From contig CADADB010000014.1 in NCBI GenBank assembly GCA_902786595.1, positions 1-64,000 on the forward strand: a DNA stretch of 64,000 nt, read 5' to 3'. A program made the translations under genes and the position numbers. Every line of letters begins with the position of its first letter. Position 1 is the stretch's first letter. This document shows, piece after piece, positions 22,761 to 31,750 of the stretch. This DNA comes from an uncultured Bacteroidota bacterium. GTDB lineage: Bacteria > Bacteroidota > Bacteroidia > Bacteroidales > WCHB1-69. A model generated the notes under the pieces. It was not told where the DNA came from. It ran no database searches and saw only the letters and a program-made list of their open reading frames with translations.

Positions 22761-22778
22761 CTGTTTCCCGAAAAAATG

Positions 22779-22786
22779 TATCTTTG
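22779..22786 (+). promoter_or_regulatory. -7 box of the T9SS protein gene
   Basis: TATCTTTG followed by CCGCG, 21 nt before the ATG at 22807. Confidence 0.7.
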
Positions 22787-22806
22787 CCGCGTCAAAAAAA
22801 ACGCTT

Positions 22807-23718
22807 ATGAGAAAAAAACTACTTCTTTTCTGCTTGGCATTCCCCTTTGTGATGCTTCAAGCGCAAACCGTCATCTTTTCCGACAACTTCGACAGCTACA
22901 CCGCAGGACAGCAACTGTGCACGCAGAACAACACCGACTGGACCACGTGGAGCAACGCCCCCGGCGGTGACGAAGATGCCTACATCTCCACCGAGCAAGC
23001 CGTCAGCGGCAGCAATTCTCTCAAAATCGAAGGAACCAGCGACATCATGTACATGTTCAACAACCGAACCACCGGTGTCTATGACATTGACTTCAATTAC
23101 TATGTTCCCTCCAGCGGCGAAGGCGCTTACTTCAACATACAGCATTATACCCAACCAGGCCAAGATTGGGCTTTCGAATGCAGATTTCACAGCAGTGGGA
23201 TGGGTTATCTGATCCAAAACGGGGAGCTCTCCTATTTTTCTTTCCCTGCGGACACATGGTTTCCCATCAAGGTCCATATTGACCTTGACAACGACTCTTT
23301 AGCCATCTTCCTCAACGGAGAAAGCGTCGAAACGTGGCCTTTCTCCTATACCGATTCTGGTGATAGCGGCATCTGTCAACTCGGATTGCTCAACTTTTTC
23401 GCCGGCTCGGCAATGCCCAACACCCCAGGCACTTACTACGTTGACGATTTTGTCTTCACTCAACTTTCTCCGACCGGTATCAAGGAGTACAACAGCAGCA
23501 ACATCCGCCTCTACCCGAACCCCGCCACCGCCCTGCTGAGCATCAGCTCCGAAAAAGATATTCAGCATGCCGAAATCATGAACATTGACGGTCAATTGGT
23601 CAAGACCATCTCCGGTCATTTCCACAACGTCGGCATTAGCGATTTGAGCGACGGGCTCTACTTCGTGAAGGTTTACACGGAAGCCGGCGTCGAGACGCTC
23701 AAGTTCGTCAAGAAATAA
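22807..23718 (+). CDS. T9SS-sorted secreted protein with a jelly-roll (concanavalin-like) domain
   Basis: 303 residues. Signal peptide MRKKLLLFCLAFPFVMLQAQ. Residues about 22-215 look like a single beta-sandwich of the LamG/glycan-binding kind: an initial FSDNFDSYTAG motif, an AVSGSNSLKIEGTS strand pair, WFPIKVHIDLDNDSLAIFLN, and the closing TYYVDDFVF strand. A TGIKEY hinge leads into a type A T9SS sorting domain (IRLYPNPATALLSISSEKDI to ETLKFVKK). It should be exported to the cell surface; ligand unknown. Ends at a strong intrinsic terminator. Confidence 0.85.
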   Translation: MRKKLLLFCLAFPFVMLQAQTVIFSDNFDSYTAGQQLCTQNNTDWTTWSNAPGGDEDAYISTEQAVSGSNSLKIEGTSDIMYMFNNRTTGVYDIDFNYYVPSSGEGAYFNIQHYTQPGQDWAFECRFHSSGMGYLIQNGELSYFSFPADTWFPIKVHIDLDNDSLAIFLNGESVETWPFSYTDSGDSGICQLGLLNFFAGSAMPNTPGTYYVDDFVFTQLSPTGIKEYNSSNIRLYPNPATALLSISSEKDIQHAEIMNIDGQLVKTISGHFHNVGISDLSDGLYFVKVYTEAGVETLKFVKK

Positions 23719-23748
23719 GCTTTCAGATTGCAAGAAATTCTAACACCT

Positions 23749-23796
23749 TTAAAGCAAAAAGGATTGCCAACACAATGGCAATCCTTTTTGCTTTAA
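23749..23796 (+). terminator. Strong intrinsic terminator
   Basis: A 20-bp perfect stem with an 8-nt loop (AACACAAT); the descending arm contains CCTTTTTGC. It begins 30 nt after the T9SS gene stop. Near-symmetric A and T runs would let it work on both strands. Confidence 0.85.
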
Positions 23797-23922
23797 TAGT
23801 ACCATCTGGGCGTTTTCGAGTGGACGAAGTACTTAAAGGGCTCTTTGAATTTAACCTTAGCCCCGGAATGGAATTTCTGGCTTTTGCGCACCCTCTTTTA
23901 GGTCTGATAACCCAAAAATTCG

Positions 23923-23930
23923 TACCTTTG
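23923..23930 (+). promoter_or_regulatory. -7 box of the MscS/acyl-CoA ligase operon
   Basis: TACCTTTG followed by CCGCCGAT, 30 nt before the ATG at 23960. Confidence 0.7.
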
Positions 23931-23959
23931 CCGCCGATTTCATTTTACAGAATCTAATT

Positions 23960-26686
23960 ATGAAAAAGATACTTATACTCATCGCCATCAGCGTGCTCAC
24001 CATCTTCCAGGCCCAGGCCGTGCTCAAGGAGAAAGACCTTTTCCAGACGCTCGGCGTGCTGCGCTCCGAACTGCAACAGGCCTACAACGAACAGCAGATG
24101 ATGATGGCGCGCTTCGAGAAGCGGAACATGGACCAGCACACCCGTCTAATCCAGATTATGCAGCAAAGCAACCAGATCGCACTGATGCTCTACTCGCAGA
24201 ACGCCGACTTCACCTTTGACATGACCTACGCATGTCAGGCCGCCACGGAACAGTATCACAAGCTGAAATCGTATCATGCCCCCTACAACAAGATAATCGA
24301 GCGCCTCAATGCTGAAATCGAGCGTTACGACGCGCTCATCCAAACGCTGAAGAGACTTCCGCCGCGCATGATGTCTGACAGCGACTTTGTGCAGATCCCC
24401 GACTCAATCCGGCAACGGCTGCCCAAAATGATGCTGGACACCACCGGAAAAAACCTCTACATCCTTGACAAACAAGGACTTGAAGATCGTGCGGCTTGCG
24501 TGGAATACGCCACGGCATTGCGTGACAACTACAAAAAGATGCTGGAAAATGTGGAGATGGACCAGGAACACTATGAACGGGTCACCAAACGAGTGGAGAA
24601 GCTTAATGCCTACGCCTTGTCGAAATACGAGCATATCCAGAAGAACATCTTCGTGAACGGCGGCGAAAACTACTTCCAGACCATCAAAAGGTTCCGGATG
24701 CACTATCTCATCGCCAAGAAAGACGTGGACGACAAATACAAACCCTTCAAGAGAAATTCCGAATGGCGTGGTCCGGTGATTCTAGGCATCAGCATCTTCA
24801 TGCTCTTCTACATCATGGTGGCCAGTCTGCTCAGCTACGTCATCATGCGCTGGCTGCTGCCGCGAAAATGGCGCATTTTCTTCGCTGACAACAAGAAACG
24901 CCCCTTCATCACCATTGCATGCGGTGTGGCCATCTTCGCTATCTCCATTACCATCGCCAAATTCTTCGTGACACAGAACTTCGTGCTGATGGCCATCCGG
25001 CTGATGATTTTATACGCCTGGCTCGTGGAGGTCATCCTTGTTTCCCTGCTCATACGCCTTTCCAGCGATCAAATCCGCGCCGGCGTACGCTCCTACACTC
25101 CGTTCCTTGTCATGGCCTTTATTGTCATCGTGTTCCGCATCATCCTGATACCCAACAATTTGGTCAATCTTATTTATCCCCCGATATTGTTGGTGTTCAC
25201 ATTTTTGCAGTTCTTTGTAATCAAGCGCAAAATCACCAAGCTGCCCGACAGCGACATGATTTACATGGTAATATCGCTTATCGTGATGATCGTGTCCTGT
25301 GTCGCCGCATGGTTCGGATTTGTCCTGTTGGCCGTGCAAATCATGGTGTGGTGGGCACTCCAGTTGGCCGCCATCCAAACCATCACCTGCTTCTACGACC
25401 TTGCGAAGATGTACGAATCCCATCGTCTTCCGAAGAAGATTGCCAGAAAGCAGGGTGAGACCATTGATAACAAGGAAGAGTTGGAAAAACAATTCAAGAA
25501 ACTCCAGCCCAAGATGATCAAAGGGGAATATATCGGACAGACCTGGTTCTACGATTTCCTTTTCAATGCCTTGCTGCCCATTTTGGCCATCCTTTCAGTC
25601 CCGTTCTGCGTCTATTGGGCCGCCGACATCTTCGAGATGGCCCCTGTCTGTCGCAAAATCTTCCAATATGTTTTCCTCAACAAACCAGGCATTATCCAGT
25701 TGTCTTTATATAAAATATGTCTCACCCTTGAACTTTTCTTCCTCTTCCGTTACTTGAACTACGCCATTCGGGCGTTCTACCAAATGCTCAAAAAACGGAG
25801 AAAGAAAAACGAAATCCGTTCACAGGGCAACAGCACCCTGGCCTACAATGTCATTTCCATTTTGGTTTGGGGATTATATGTCTTACTTTGCATGATGATT
25901 TTAGAAGTGTCCGGCAAGGGCATCTCCATCGTGATGGCGGGCTTGGCCACTGGTCTCGGTTTCGCCATGAAGGACCTTCTGGAGAATTTCATCTACGGCA
26001 TCACCCTGATGACCGGCCGTTTGCGCGTGGGTGACTACATCGAGTGCGACGGTGTGCAGGGCAAGGTTGACAGCATCAACTACCAAAGCACGCAGCTCGT
26101 GACGCTCGACGGCAGTGTGATCGCCTTCCAGAACGCGACCCTCTTTAGCAAGAACTTCAAGAACCTCACCCGTAACCACGGCTACGTGCTGGTGAAAATC
26201 CCTGTGGGGGTGGCTTACGGCGTGAATGTGGAGAATGTGCGTAAAATGCTGCTCCGTGACCTCCAACCGCTGATTACCAAAAATTCTGCGGGCAAATATC
26301 TGGTCGATAACAAGCAAGGATTCCAAGTGGTTTTTGACGATTTCGGCGAAAGCAGTGTTGATCTGTATGTCGTTTGCTGGGTGTTGGTGGAAGAGAAAGC
26401 CGCCTTTATCGCAAAAGTCAAAGAAGTGATTTACAACACGTTGAATAAGAACAAGATTGAAATTCCGTTCCCGCAGCGCGATGTGTATGTACGGCATGTG
26501 GAAATGCCCTCCGCCAAAACAAAAGCGAAGAAAGCGGAAGCATCGATACCGGAAACCACCCCTGAGGTGAACGACACGACCTTGCCTGCCGAAAAGAAAA
26601 CGGACGCTCCGAAAAAAAGAGGACGCAAGCCGAAAAAACAAGTTGAAACCAACCAAAACGTAAATAACGATAAACAATCCGTATGA
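23960..26686 (+). CDS. Large MscS-family mechanosensitive channel with periplasmic coiled region
   Basis: 908 residues. Signal peptide (1-20), then a long helical periplasmic domain (about 21-265) with coiled-coil-prone segments (LRSELQQAYNEQQMMMARFE). About ten membrane helices follow, then the MscS core: pore helix GKGISIVMAGLATGLGFAMK and the beta domain (DYIECDGVQGKVDSINYQST). The C-terminal 60 residues are low complexity, Lys/Thr/Pro-rich, with KKRGRKPKKQ. By family it opens under membrane tension to release solutes. Its stop overlaps the next gene's start (ATGA), so both are translated together. The basic tail is unusual for the family. Confidence 0.9.
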   Translation: MKKILILIAISVLTIFQAQAVLKEKDLFQTLGVLRSELQQAYNEQQMMMARFEKRNMDQHTRLIQIMQQSNQIALMLYSQNADFTFDMTYACQAATEQYHKLKSYHAPYNKIIERLNAEIERYDALIQTLKRLPPRMMSDSDFVQIPDSIRQRLPKMMLDTTGKNLYILDKQGLEDRAACVEYATALRDNYKKMLENVEMDQEHYERVTKRVEKLNAYALSKYEHIQKNIFVNGGENYFQTIKRFRMHYLIAKKDVDDKYKPFKRNSEWRGPVILGISIFMLFYIMVASLLSYVIMRWLLPRKWRIFFADNKKRPFITIACGVAIFAISITIAKFFVTQNFVLMAIRLMILYAWLVEVILVSLLIRLSSDQIRAGVRSYTPFLVMAFIVIVFRIILIPNNLVNLIYPPILLVFTFLQFFVIKRKITKLPDSDMIYMVISLIVMIVSCVAAWFGFVLLAVQIMVWWALQLAAIQTITCFYDLAKMYESHRLPKKIARKQGETIDNKEELEKQFKKLQPKMIKGEYIGQTWFYDFLFNALLPILAILSVPFCVYWAADIFEMAPVCRKIFQYVFLNKPGIIQLSLYKICLTLELFFLFRYLNYAIRAFYQMLKKRRKKNEIRSQGNSTLAYNVISILVWGLYVLLCMMILEVSGKGISIVMAGLATGLGFAMKDLLENFIYGITLMTGRLRVGDYIECDGVQGKVDSINYQSTQLVTLDGSVIAFQNATLFSKNFKNLTRNHGYVLVKIPVGVAYGVNVENVRKMLLRDLQPLITKNSAGKYLVDNKQGFQVVFDDFGESSVDLYVVCWVLVEEKAAFIAKVKEVIYNTLNKNKIEIPFPQRDVYVRHVEMPSAKTKAKKAEASIPETTPEVNDTTLPAEKKTDAPKKRGRKPKKQVETNQNVNNDKQSV

Positions 26687-28293
26687 CAAAACATTTGTTT
26701 GCACACTACAACGAGATTTTCCCGAAATACTGGGAAGAACCCGCATTGACCGATTATAACGGCACCGACAATTACACGTTCAAGGAGGTTGCCGAGCAAG
26801 TTGCCCGTTTACGGAACTATTTCCAGGAAATGGGGATCCGGCAGGGTGACAAGATCGCCCTTTGCGGCCGCAACTGCGCCAACTGGGCGATTTCCTATCT
26901 GGCCATCGCCTCCTACGGCGCCGTCATCGTGTCGGTACTGCATGAGTTCTCCGGCGAAGACATCGAGACCTTACTCAACCACTCCGACTCGCGCCTGCTC
27001 ATCGTTGGTCCTTACGTCTGGAAGAATATGTCCGCCGAACACATGCCCGGTCTCGAAGCCATCGTCTCCCTCACCGACTTCTCCATCATCGCCACCAAGC
27101 GAGAAGGGGTCGAGATTTCGAAAGAGCCGCTGCACGTTCCGCAGAACAACCACATTTTTACGGTGCGCGACATCGACGACCTGCTGCTCATCAACTACAC
27201 ATCCGGTTCAACGGGTTCGCCCAAGGGGGTGATGCTAACCTACCGCAACGTGTCCGCCAACATTGATACGGGGCTGCATTTCCTACCGCCCGGCGGCCGT
27301 CAGAACGTGGTCTCCATGCTGCCACTGGCCCACATGTACGGTCAGCTGGCGGAGTTCCTATACCCGCTGGCATCCGGCTGCCATATCCACTTCCTGACGA
27401 AATCCCCCACTCCCACCCTGCTGATGAAAGCGTTTGCCGACGTGCATCCATATATTATTGTCACGGTGCCGCTGGTGATCGAGAAAATATGCAAACGTGC
27501 CGTCATGCCTGCCTTGGAGAAGCCCTCGATACAGAAACTGCTCAAATATCCGGTGATACGGAAACTGGTGGTCAATACCATCAACAAGAAGCTGATGAAG
27601 GCCTTCGGCGGACAACTCAAATACTTTATCGTAGGCGGCGCTGCCATCAATCCCGATGTGGAGAAGTTATTGCTGGACATCAAGTTCCCGCTTGTGGTGG
27701 GCTACGGCATGACCGAGTGCGGACCGCTCATCGGGGGCTGCTTTGTCCACGAGTTTGTGCCGCGCTCCGGCGGTCACATCCTCCCCGGCAACGAAATCCG
27801 CATCGAATCCGCAGACCCGTATAACGAGGTCGGCGAGATATTGGTCCGTGGCGAGCACGTGATGCAGGGTTACTACAAGAACGAGGAAGCCACCCGTGCC
27901 ACCTTCACCGATGACGGATGGATGCGCACCGGCGACCTCGGGCTCATCGACAAGGACAACAACATCTTCATCAAAGGCCGCAACAAGACCATGATCCTCG
28001 GCGCCTCGGGACAGAACATCTATCCCGAAGAAATCGAGGGCAAGCTCAACGACATGGAAGGCGTGGTTGAATCCGTGGTGGTGGAACGTGAGGGCAAGCT
28101 CATCGCCCTCGTCTTCCCCGACTACGAAGGCGAACTCCGTTTCCGCCAGACCATTCCCGAACTGATGAAGGAGAACCTCCAGAAACTCAACGAAAAGCTC
28201 CCCAAATACGCCCAGATCTTCAACATAGAACTCAAAAAGGACGAGTTTGAGAAGACCCCGAAGCGGTCGATCAAACGCTTCCTATACAAGTAG
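26683..28293 (+). CDS. AMP-dependent acyl-CoA synthetase/ligase
   Basis: 536 residues, ANL superfamily. The ATP-binding P-loop INYTSGSTGSPKGVMLTYRN, the A5 motif VGYGMTECGP, the A7-A8 region DGWMRTGDLGLIDKDNNIFIKGR and the C-terminal catalytic-lysine region FEKTPKRSIKRFLYK are all present. It activates a carboxylic acid, probably a fatty acid, as acyl-AMP and then acyl-CoA or acyl-protein. Translation is coupled to the MscS gene through an ATGA overlap, which hints at a membrane-lipid link, but substrate chain length cannot be read. A second, longer ligase is at 29763-31547. Confidence 0.92.
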   Translation: MTKHLFAHYNEIFPKYWEEPALTDYNGTDNYTFKEVAEQVARLRNYFQEMGIRQGDKIALCGRNCANWAISYLAIASYGAVIVSVLHEFSGEDIETLLNHSDSRLLIVGPYVWKNMSAEHMPGLEAIVSLTDFSIIATKREGVEISKEPLHVPQNNHIFTVRDIDDLLLINYTSGSTGSPKGVMLTYRNVSANIDTGLHFLPPGGRQNVVSMLPLAHMYGQLAEFLYPLASGCHIHFLTKSPTPTLLMKAFADVHPYIIVTVPLVIEKICKRAVMPALEKPSIQKLLKYPVIRKLVVNTINKKLMKAFGGQLKYFIVGGAAINPDVEKLLLDIKFPLVVGYGMTECGPLIGGCFVHEFVPRSGGHILPGNEIRIESADPYNEVGEILVRGEHVMQGYYKNEEATRATFTDDGWMRTGDLGLIDKDNNIFIKGRNKTMILGASGQNIYPEEIEGKLNDMEGVVESVVVEREGKLIALVFPDYEGELRFRQTIPELMKENLQKLNEKLPKYAQIFNIELKKDEFEKTPKRSIKRFLYK

Positions 28294-28333
28294 AGACGAT
28301 GAGACGATGAATGACGATGAGGCGAAAAGCCTC
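28294..28333. repeat. GACGATGA tract and short hairpin after the ligase stop
   Basis: Three GACGATGA-type units start immediately after the TAG stop and run into GAGGC-GAAAA-GCCTC (28319-28333), a small hairpin that could help termination. The unit recurs at about 12769-12811, 17083-17100 and 42664-42735. Confidence 0.55.
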
Positions 28334-28359
28334 AATATATGTAAACATTATTCCTTGAG

Positions 28360-28405
28360 CAGCCCCGTCAGGGGCAAGAGCTCGGTAGCGCAATGTAAAA
28401 CCTAA
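28360..28405. repeat. REP-like element with GCCCC/GGGGC hairpin
   Basis: A short GC-rich hairpin (GCCCCGTCAGGGGC) followed by AAGAGCTCGGTAGCGCAATG, between the ligase and msrC. It looks like an interspersed noncoding repeat; the only other CCGTCAGGGG-like core in the window is at about 57582-57594 (CGCGTCAGGGG). Confidence 0.4.
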
Positions 28406-28420
28406 AACGACGGAACGATT

Positions 28421-28885
28421 ATGGAAACGTTGACAATTTCAGGCAACAGCAAGCAAGAAAAATATGCCTCCCTCCTCCCGCAGGTGGAGGCGGTGATGGA
28501 CAGCAGCGTGGATATTATCGCGAACATGGCGAACATGGCGGCGATGTTGCACGAGACGTTCGGGTTCTGGTGGACCGGATTCTACCGTGTTGTCGGCAAC
28601 GAGCTGATATTGGGTCCGTTCCAGGGTCCCCTTGCGTGCACGCGCATCGCGTACGGTCGCGGCGTGTGCGGCACCGCCTGGAAAGAACGTCGCACACTTG
28701 TGGTGCCCGATGTGGAAGAGTTTCCCGGCCATATCGCCTGCTCTTCCGCCTCCCGCAGCGAGATTGTGGTGCCCGTCTTCCAAAACGGTGAGGTCATCGC
28801 CGTCCTTGACATCGACAGCGACCGTCTCGCCACCTTCGACGAAACGGACTCCGCCTACCTCGAAAAAGCCGTTACGTTTCTGTAG
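28421..28885 (+). CDS. msrC: GAF-domain free methionine-(R)-sulfoxide reductase
   Basis: Cytoplasmic fRMsr enzyme of 154 residues that reduces free methionine-R-sulfoxide. It is a single GAF domain with the three family cysteines: Cys73 (GPLACTRI), Cys83 (GRGVCGTAW) and Cys107 (GHIACSSASRSEIVVPV). The active-site pocket segments FWWTGFYRV and VLDIDSD are also typical. No clear -7 box lies directly upstream; the gap to the ligase gene contains repeats. Oxidative-stress protection is the expected role. Confidence 0.93.
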   Translation: METLTISGNSKQEKYASLLPQVEAVMDSSVDIIANMANMAAMLHETFGFWWTGFYRVVGNELILGPFQGPLACTRIAYGRGVCGTAWKERRTLVVPDVEEFPGHIACSSASRSEIVVPVFQNGEVIAVLDIDSDRLATFDETDSAYLEKAVTFL

Positions 28886-28905
28886 GAGCGTATCGAAAAA
28901 AAGTG

Positions 28906-28913
28906 TATCTTTG
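28906..28913 (+). promoter_or_regulatory. -7 box of rplY
   Basis: TATCTTTG followed by CCGCCGAT, 40 nt before the ATG at 28953. Confidence 0.7.
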
Positions 28914-28952
28914 CCGCCGATTTTAAAACACCTTAATTAATTAATAAACAGT

Positions 28953-29543
28953 ATGAAATCAGTATCTATTAGCGGTTCTCTGAGAGAGAACGTAGGGAAA
29001 AAAGATGCAAAGGCCCAACGCAACCAAGGCATGATTCCGTGCGTCATTTACGGCGGCAAGGAGCAAAAGATGTTTGTGGTTGACGAGCGTCAGTTCAAGA
29101 ACCTTATCTACACCCCTGAGGTGAGATTCGCAGAGGTGAACATCGATGGTGATGTGCGCAAGGCCATCGTCCAAGAGACTCAGTTCCATCCCATCACGGA
29201 CAAATTGTTACATGTTGACTTTCTGGAAATCGTGGACGGCAAGCCGATCACCATCGAACTTCCGTTCAAGGTCACGGGTACTTCTCCTGGCGTCCTGAAA
29301 GGCGGTCTGTTGAAAAAACGCGTGCGCAAACTCAAAGTTCGCGGACTTTTGGAGAATATCCCTGAAGAAATCACGGCCGACATCTCTTCCTTGGAGATCA
29401 ATGACATGACGAAAATCGGCGACATCCACATTGACAATCTGGAAATCGTGGACAACCCGAACAAGGTCGTCCTTTCTGTTGTCCCGACCCGCGGTTCTGC
29501 AGCTGCTGCAACCGAAGAAGAGACAGGGGAAGAGGCACAATAA
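28953..29543 (+). CDS. rplY: 50S ribosomal protein L25 (long, Ctc/TL5 form)
   Basis: 196 residues. The N-terminal L25 domain binds 5S rRNA (MKSVSISGSLRENVGKKDAK, then QGMIPCVIYGGKEQKMFVVD and a conserved FHPITDKLLHVDFLEI). The C-terminal beta domain of the TL5/Ctc type follows (PFKVTGTSPGVLKGGLLKKR, ENIPEEITADISSLEINDM). An acidic Ala/Glu tail ends the protein. It has its own promoter and an intrinsic terminator, so it is a single-gene unit. Confidence 0.96.
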   Translation: MKSVSISGSLRENVGKKDAKAQRNQGMIPCVIYGGKEQKMFVVDERQFKNLIYTPEVRFAEVNIDGDVRKAIVQETQFHPITDKLLHVDFLEIVDGKPITIELPFKVTGTSPGVLKGGLLKKRVRKLKVRGLLENIPEEITADISSLEINDMTKIGDIHIDNLEIVDNPNKVVLSVVPTRGSAAAATEEETGEEAQ

Positions 29544-29568
29544 CGAATTGTGTTTCTCAAACATCAAT

Positions 29569-29598
29569 AAACCGGCCCGTTTCGAGCCGGTTTTTTTT
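29569..29598 (+). terminator. rplY intrinsic terminator
   Basis: AAACCGGC / GCCGGTTT stem (29569-29576 and 29586-29593) followed by T residues to 29598, 26 nt after the stop codon. Confidence 0.85.
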
Positions 29599-29606
29599 GT
29601 AAACAG

Positions 29607-29642
29607 ACTATAACTATAACTATGACTATAACTATAACTATG
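29607..29642. repeat. ACTATAACTATG tract
   Basis: Six 6-bp (ACTATA/ACTATG) units between the rplY terminator and the convergent acyl-CoA ligase gene. Confidence 0.65.
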
Positions 29643-29666
29643 AACTTTGACCAAACGTCCAAAATA

Positions 29667-29696
29667 GAAAGAGGCCTCCGTAAGGAAGCCTCTTTC
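29667..29696. terminator. Hairpin between convergent genes
   Basis: GAAAGAGGC and GCCTCTTTC arms with partly paired inner bases, in the gap after the minus-strand ligase gene. A second, nested inverted repeat (GCGGGTC...GACCCGC, about 29718-29755) lies closer to the ligase stop. Either could end ligase transcripts. Confidence 0.5.
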
Positions 29697-29762
29697 GCAC
29701 ATAACACAACACATGAATGCGGGTCTCGTTTTTGGGAAAAACTCAAACGACCCGCTTCTTCT

Positions 29763-31547
29763 CTACTGATGATCAACAAACATGGAGTTGATCAACTCAG
29801 CGTATCTCTTTGAGATTTTATTCCTCTTAACTTTCAAAGTCGGGGTCAGAAAACCGTTGTCTTGAGTCCACTCGTCGGCAAGTAATTCGAACTTCATCAC
29901 ATTCTCGGCCTTGCTCAACTCCTGATTGTATTTATTTATCTCGCTCTTAATCAGGTTCTTAACGTTTAGGTTCTCGACCATCTCTTTCGGGTGCGAATAT
30001 ATAATTTTTTCTGATTCACACCACTCTTGAATTGCAGAAAAATTTGGAATAATTAATGCGGCCACAAATTTCTGGTTTTCACCAACCGCCACAATCTGGT
30101 CTATATACTTGGATTGCGACATTTTTTCCTCAATGATTTGCGGGTTGACATATTTACCCATGGAGGTCTTGAAAATATTTTTGATTCGTCCGGTGATGAC
30201 CAACTGGCCGCGTTCGGTGAAGCGTCCCATGTCGCCGGTATGCAACCAGCCGCTCTCGTCGATGATTTCGCGGGTCTGCTCTTCGTTCTTGTAATAGCCC
30301 ATCATCACGTTGTGACCGCGGCAGATGATCTCGCCCTCCTTGGTGATGGCCACATCGACACCACCCAACGGAAATCCGACCGTATTGGCTTCGCGACCGT
30401 ATTTCTCACGACAGGAGACGGCAATAACAGGAGAGGTCTCCGTCATGCCATAACCTTCGAACACAGGCATTCCGATGGCGGAGAAGAAGGAACAGAGTTC
30501 CGGTTTCAGAGAAGCGGCTCCGGAAACGAGGATGTCGAAATTTTCGGCGCCCAAGCCCTTGCGGATCTTGCTATACACCAGCTTGTCAGCCAGTTTGTGC
30601 TGCATGTTGTAAACGGCTGTCCTGTCCTCATCCTCGATATTGTATTTCAAGGCAACCTTAACCGCCCAATCAAAGATGGAACGGGCCGCACCGGTCTTGG
30701 ATTTGCCGGACGCCTCGATCTTCTCGAAGAATTTCTCCAGGACACGCGGCACCGCCGTCATCATGGTCGGCTTTACCTCCCTCATGGCTTCGGCAATCGT
30801 CGCCAAATTGGAGACGTAATAGACCGTCATGCCCAAATATTGGTACAAAAGCACGATCATGTTTTCGTATGCATGGCACAAGGGCAGGAAACTAAGACCT
30901 TTTTTCGACCATTTTGACGGGATATGTTTCAGATTCTCAATTTGAGACAATATATTATAATGTGAAAGCATCACCCCTTTGGGTGTTCCCGTAGTTCCGG
31001 AAGTGTAGATGATCATTGCGCACTCTTTCTCGTCGTTGCCCGCACGCAGCTCCTGCAACTTGGCCTCATCGTAGTTCTCACGGCCCAGGGCAATAAGCTG
31101 ATCCCAATAAGGGTAGTCCTTGCGGTCCACAAACGTGTAGATGTCTTTCAGTTCTGTGAGACTGTTCGCGACAGACTGAACCTTGCGCATCACGATCTCG
31201 CCTTCCAGAATCACCAGTTTCGCTCCACAATGTTGCAATATATATTGGTAATCCTCCGCTGTGATGGTCGGATAGATGGGCACCAGCACAGCACCGATCT
31301 GCGTCACCGCCATCTGCGTGATGGTCCACTCGGGACGGTTGGTGGAGATCACGGCCACCTTGTCGCCCTTTTGGATGCCTTTCGCAATCAATGCGCAACT
31401 CAGCTCGTTGGCCGTTTTCTTGAATAATTGCGGGGTGTATTCATTCCACTTGTTCTTTCCTATCTTGCCAGACAAAGCAAGCTTCTGGTCAGGATGACGC
31501 TCCTCATATTGGAGCATGATGTCATAAATACGTTTGATTTTGCTCAT
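29763..31547 (-). CDS. Long-chain fatty acid--CoA ligase (AMP-forming)
   Basis: 594 residues, FadD/ACSL-like. P-loop MIIYTSGTTGTPKGVMLSHY, A5 motif EGYGMTETSPVIAVS, WLHTGDMGRFTERGQLVITG, and the ACSL-type linker KNIFKTSMGKYVNPQIIEEK are visible. The C-terminal FLTPTLKVKRNKISKRY is characteristic of long-chain enzymes. It should activate long-chain fatty acids for lipid synthesis or degradation; no beta-oxidation genes are nearby. A TATGCTTTTTTTG sequence about 45 nt before the start may be a weak promoter. Confidence 0.94.
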   Translation of the reverse strand: MSKIKRIYDIMLQYEERHPDQKLALSGKIGKNKWNEYTPQLFKKTANELSCALIAKGIQKGDKVAVISTNRPEWTITQMAVTQIGAVLVPIYPTITAEDYQYILQHCGAKLVILEGEIVMRKVQSVANSLTELKDIYTFVDRKDYPYWDQLIALGRENYDEAKLQELRAGNDEKECAMIIYTSGTTGTPKGVMLSHYNILSQIENLKHIPSKWSKKGLSFLPLCHAYENMIVLLYQYLGMTVYYVSNLATIAEAMREVKPTMMTAVPRVLEKFFEKIEASGKSKTGAARSIFDWAVKVALKYNIEDEDRTAVYNMQHKLADKLVYSKIRKGLGAENFDILVSGAASLKPELCSFFSAIGMPVFEGYGMTETSPVIAVSCREKYGREANTVGFPLGGVDVAITKEGEIICRGHNVMMGYYKNEEQTREIIDESGWLHTGDMGRFTERGQLVITGRIKNIFKTSMGKYVNPQIIEEKMSQSKYIDQIVAVGENQKFVAALIIPNFSAIQEWCESEKIIYSHPKEMVENLNVKNLIKSEINKYNQELSKAENVMKFELLADEWTQDNGFLTPTLKVKRNKISKRYAELINSMFVDHQ

Positions 31548-31723
31548 TACAATTTAGGTTAGTGAATTTTTTCAAGCGGCAAAAAAAGCATATTTTCTGC
31601 AAATAAAATCCGAAATGTGACCATCAAACCGCTTTTAGTGGCCGAAAACGCCTGCCAAGGGACGAAAATCCGCCCACGGGGACGAAATTCAAAAACGGGG
31701 CGGGAGAACAAATGAAAAAATGC

Positions 31724-31731
31724 TATCTTTG
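31724..31731 (+). promoter_or_regulatory. -7 box of the LytTR gene
   Basis: TATCTTTG followed by CCGACT, 20 nt before the start at 31751. Confidence 0.65.
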
Positions 31732-31750
31732 CCGACTTTTTATTTGAATA

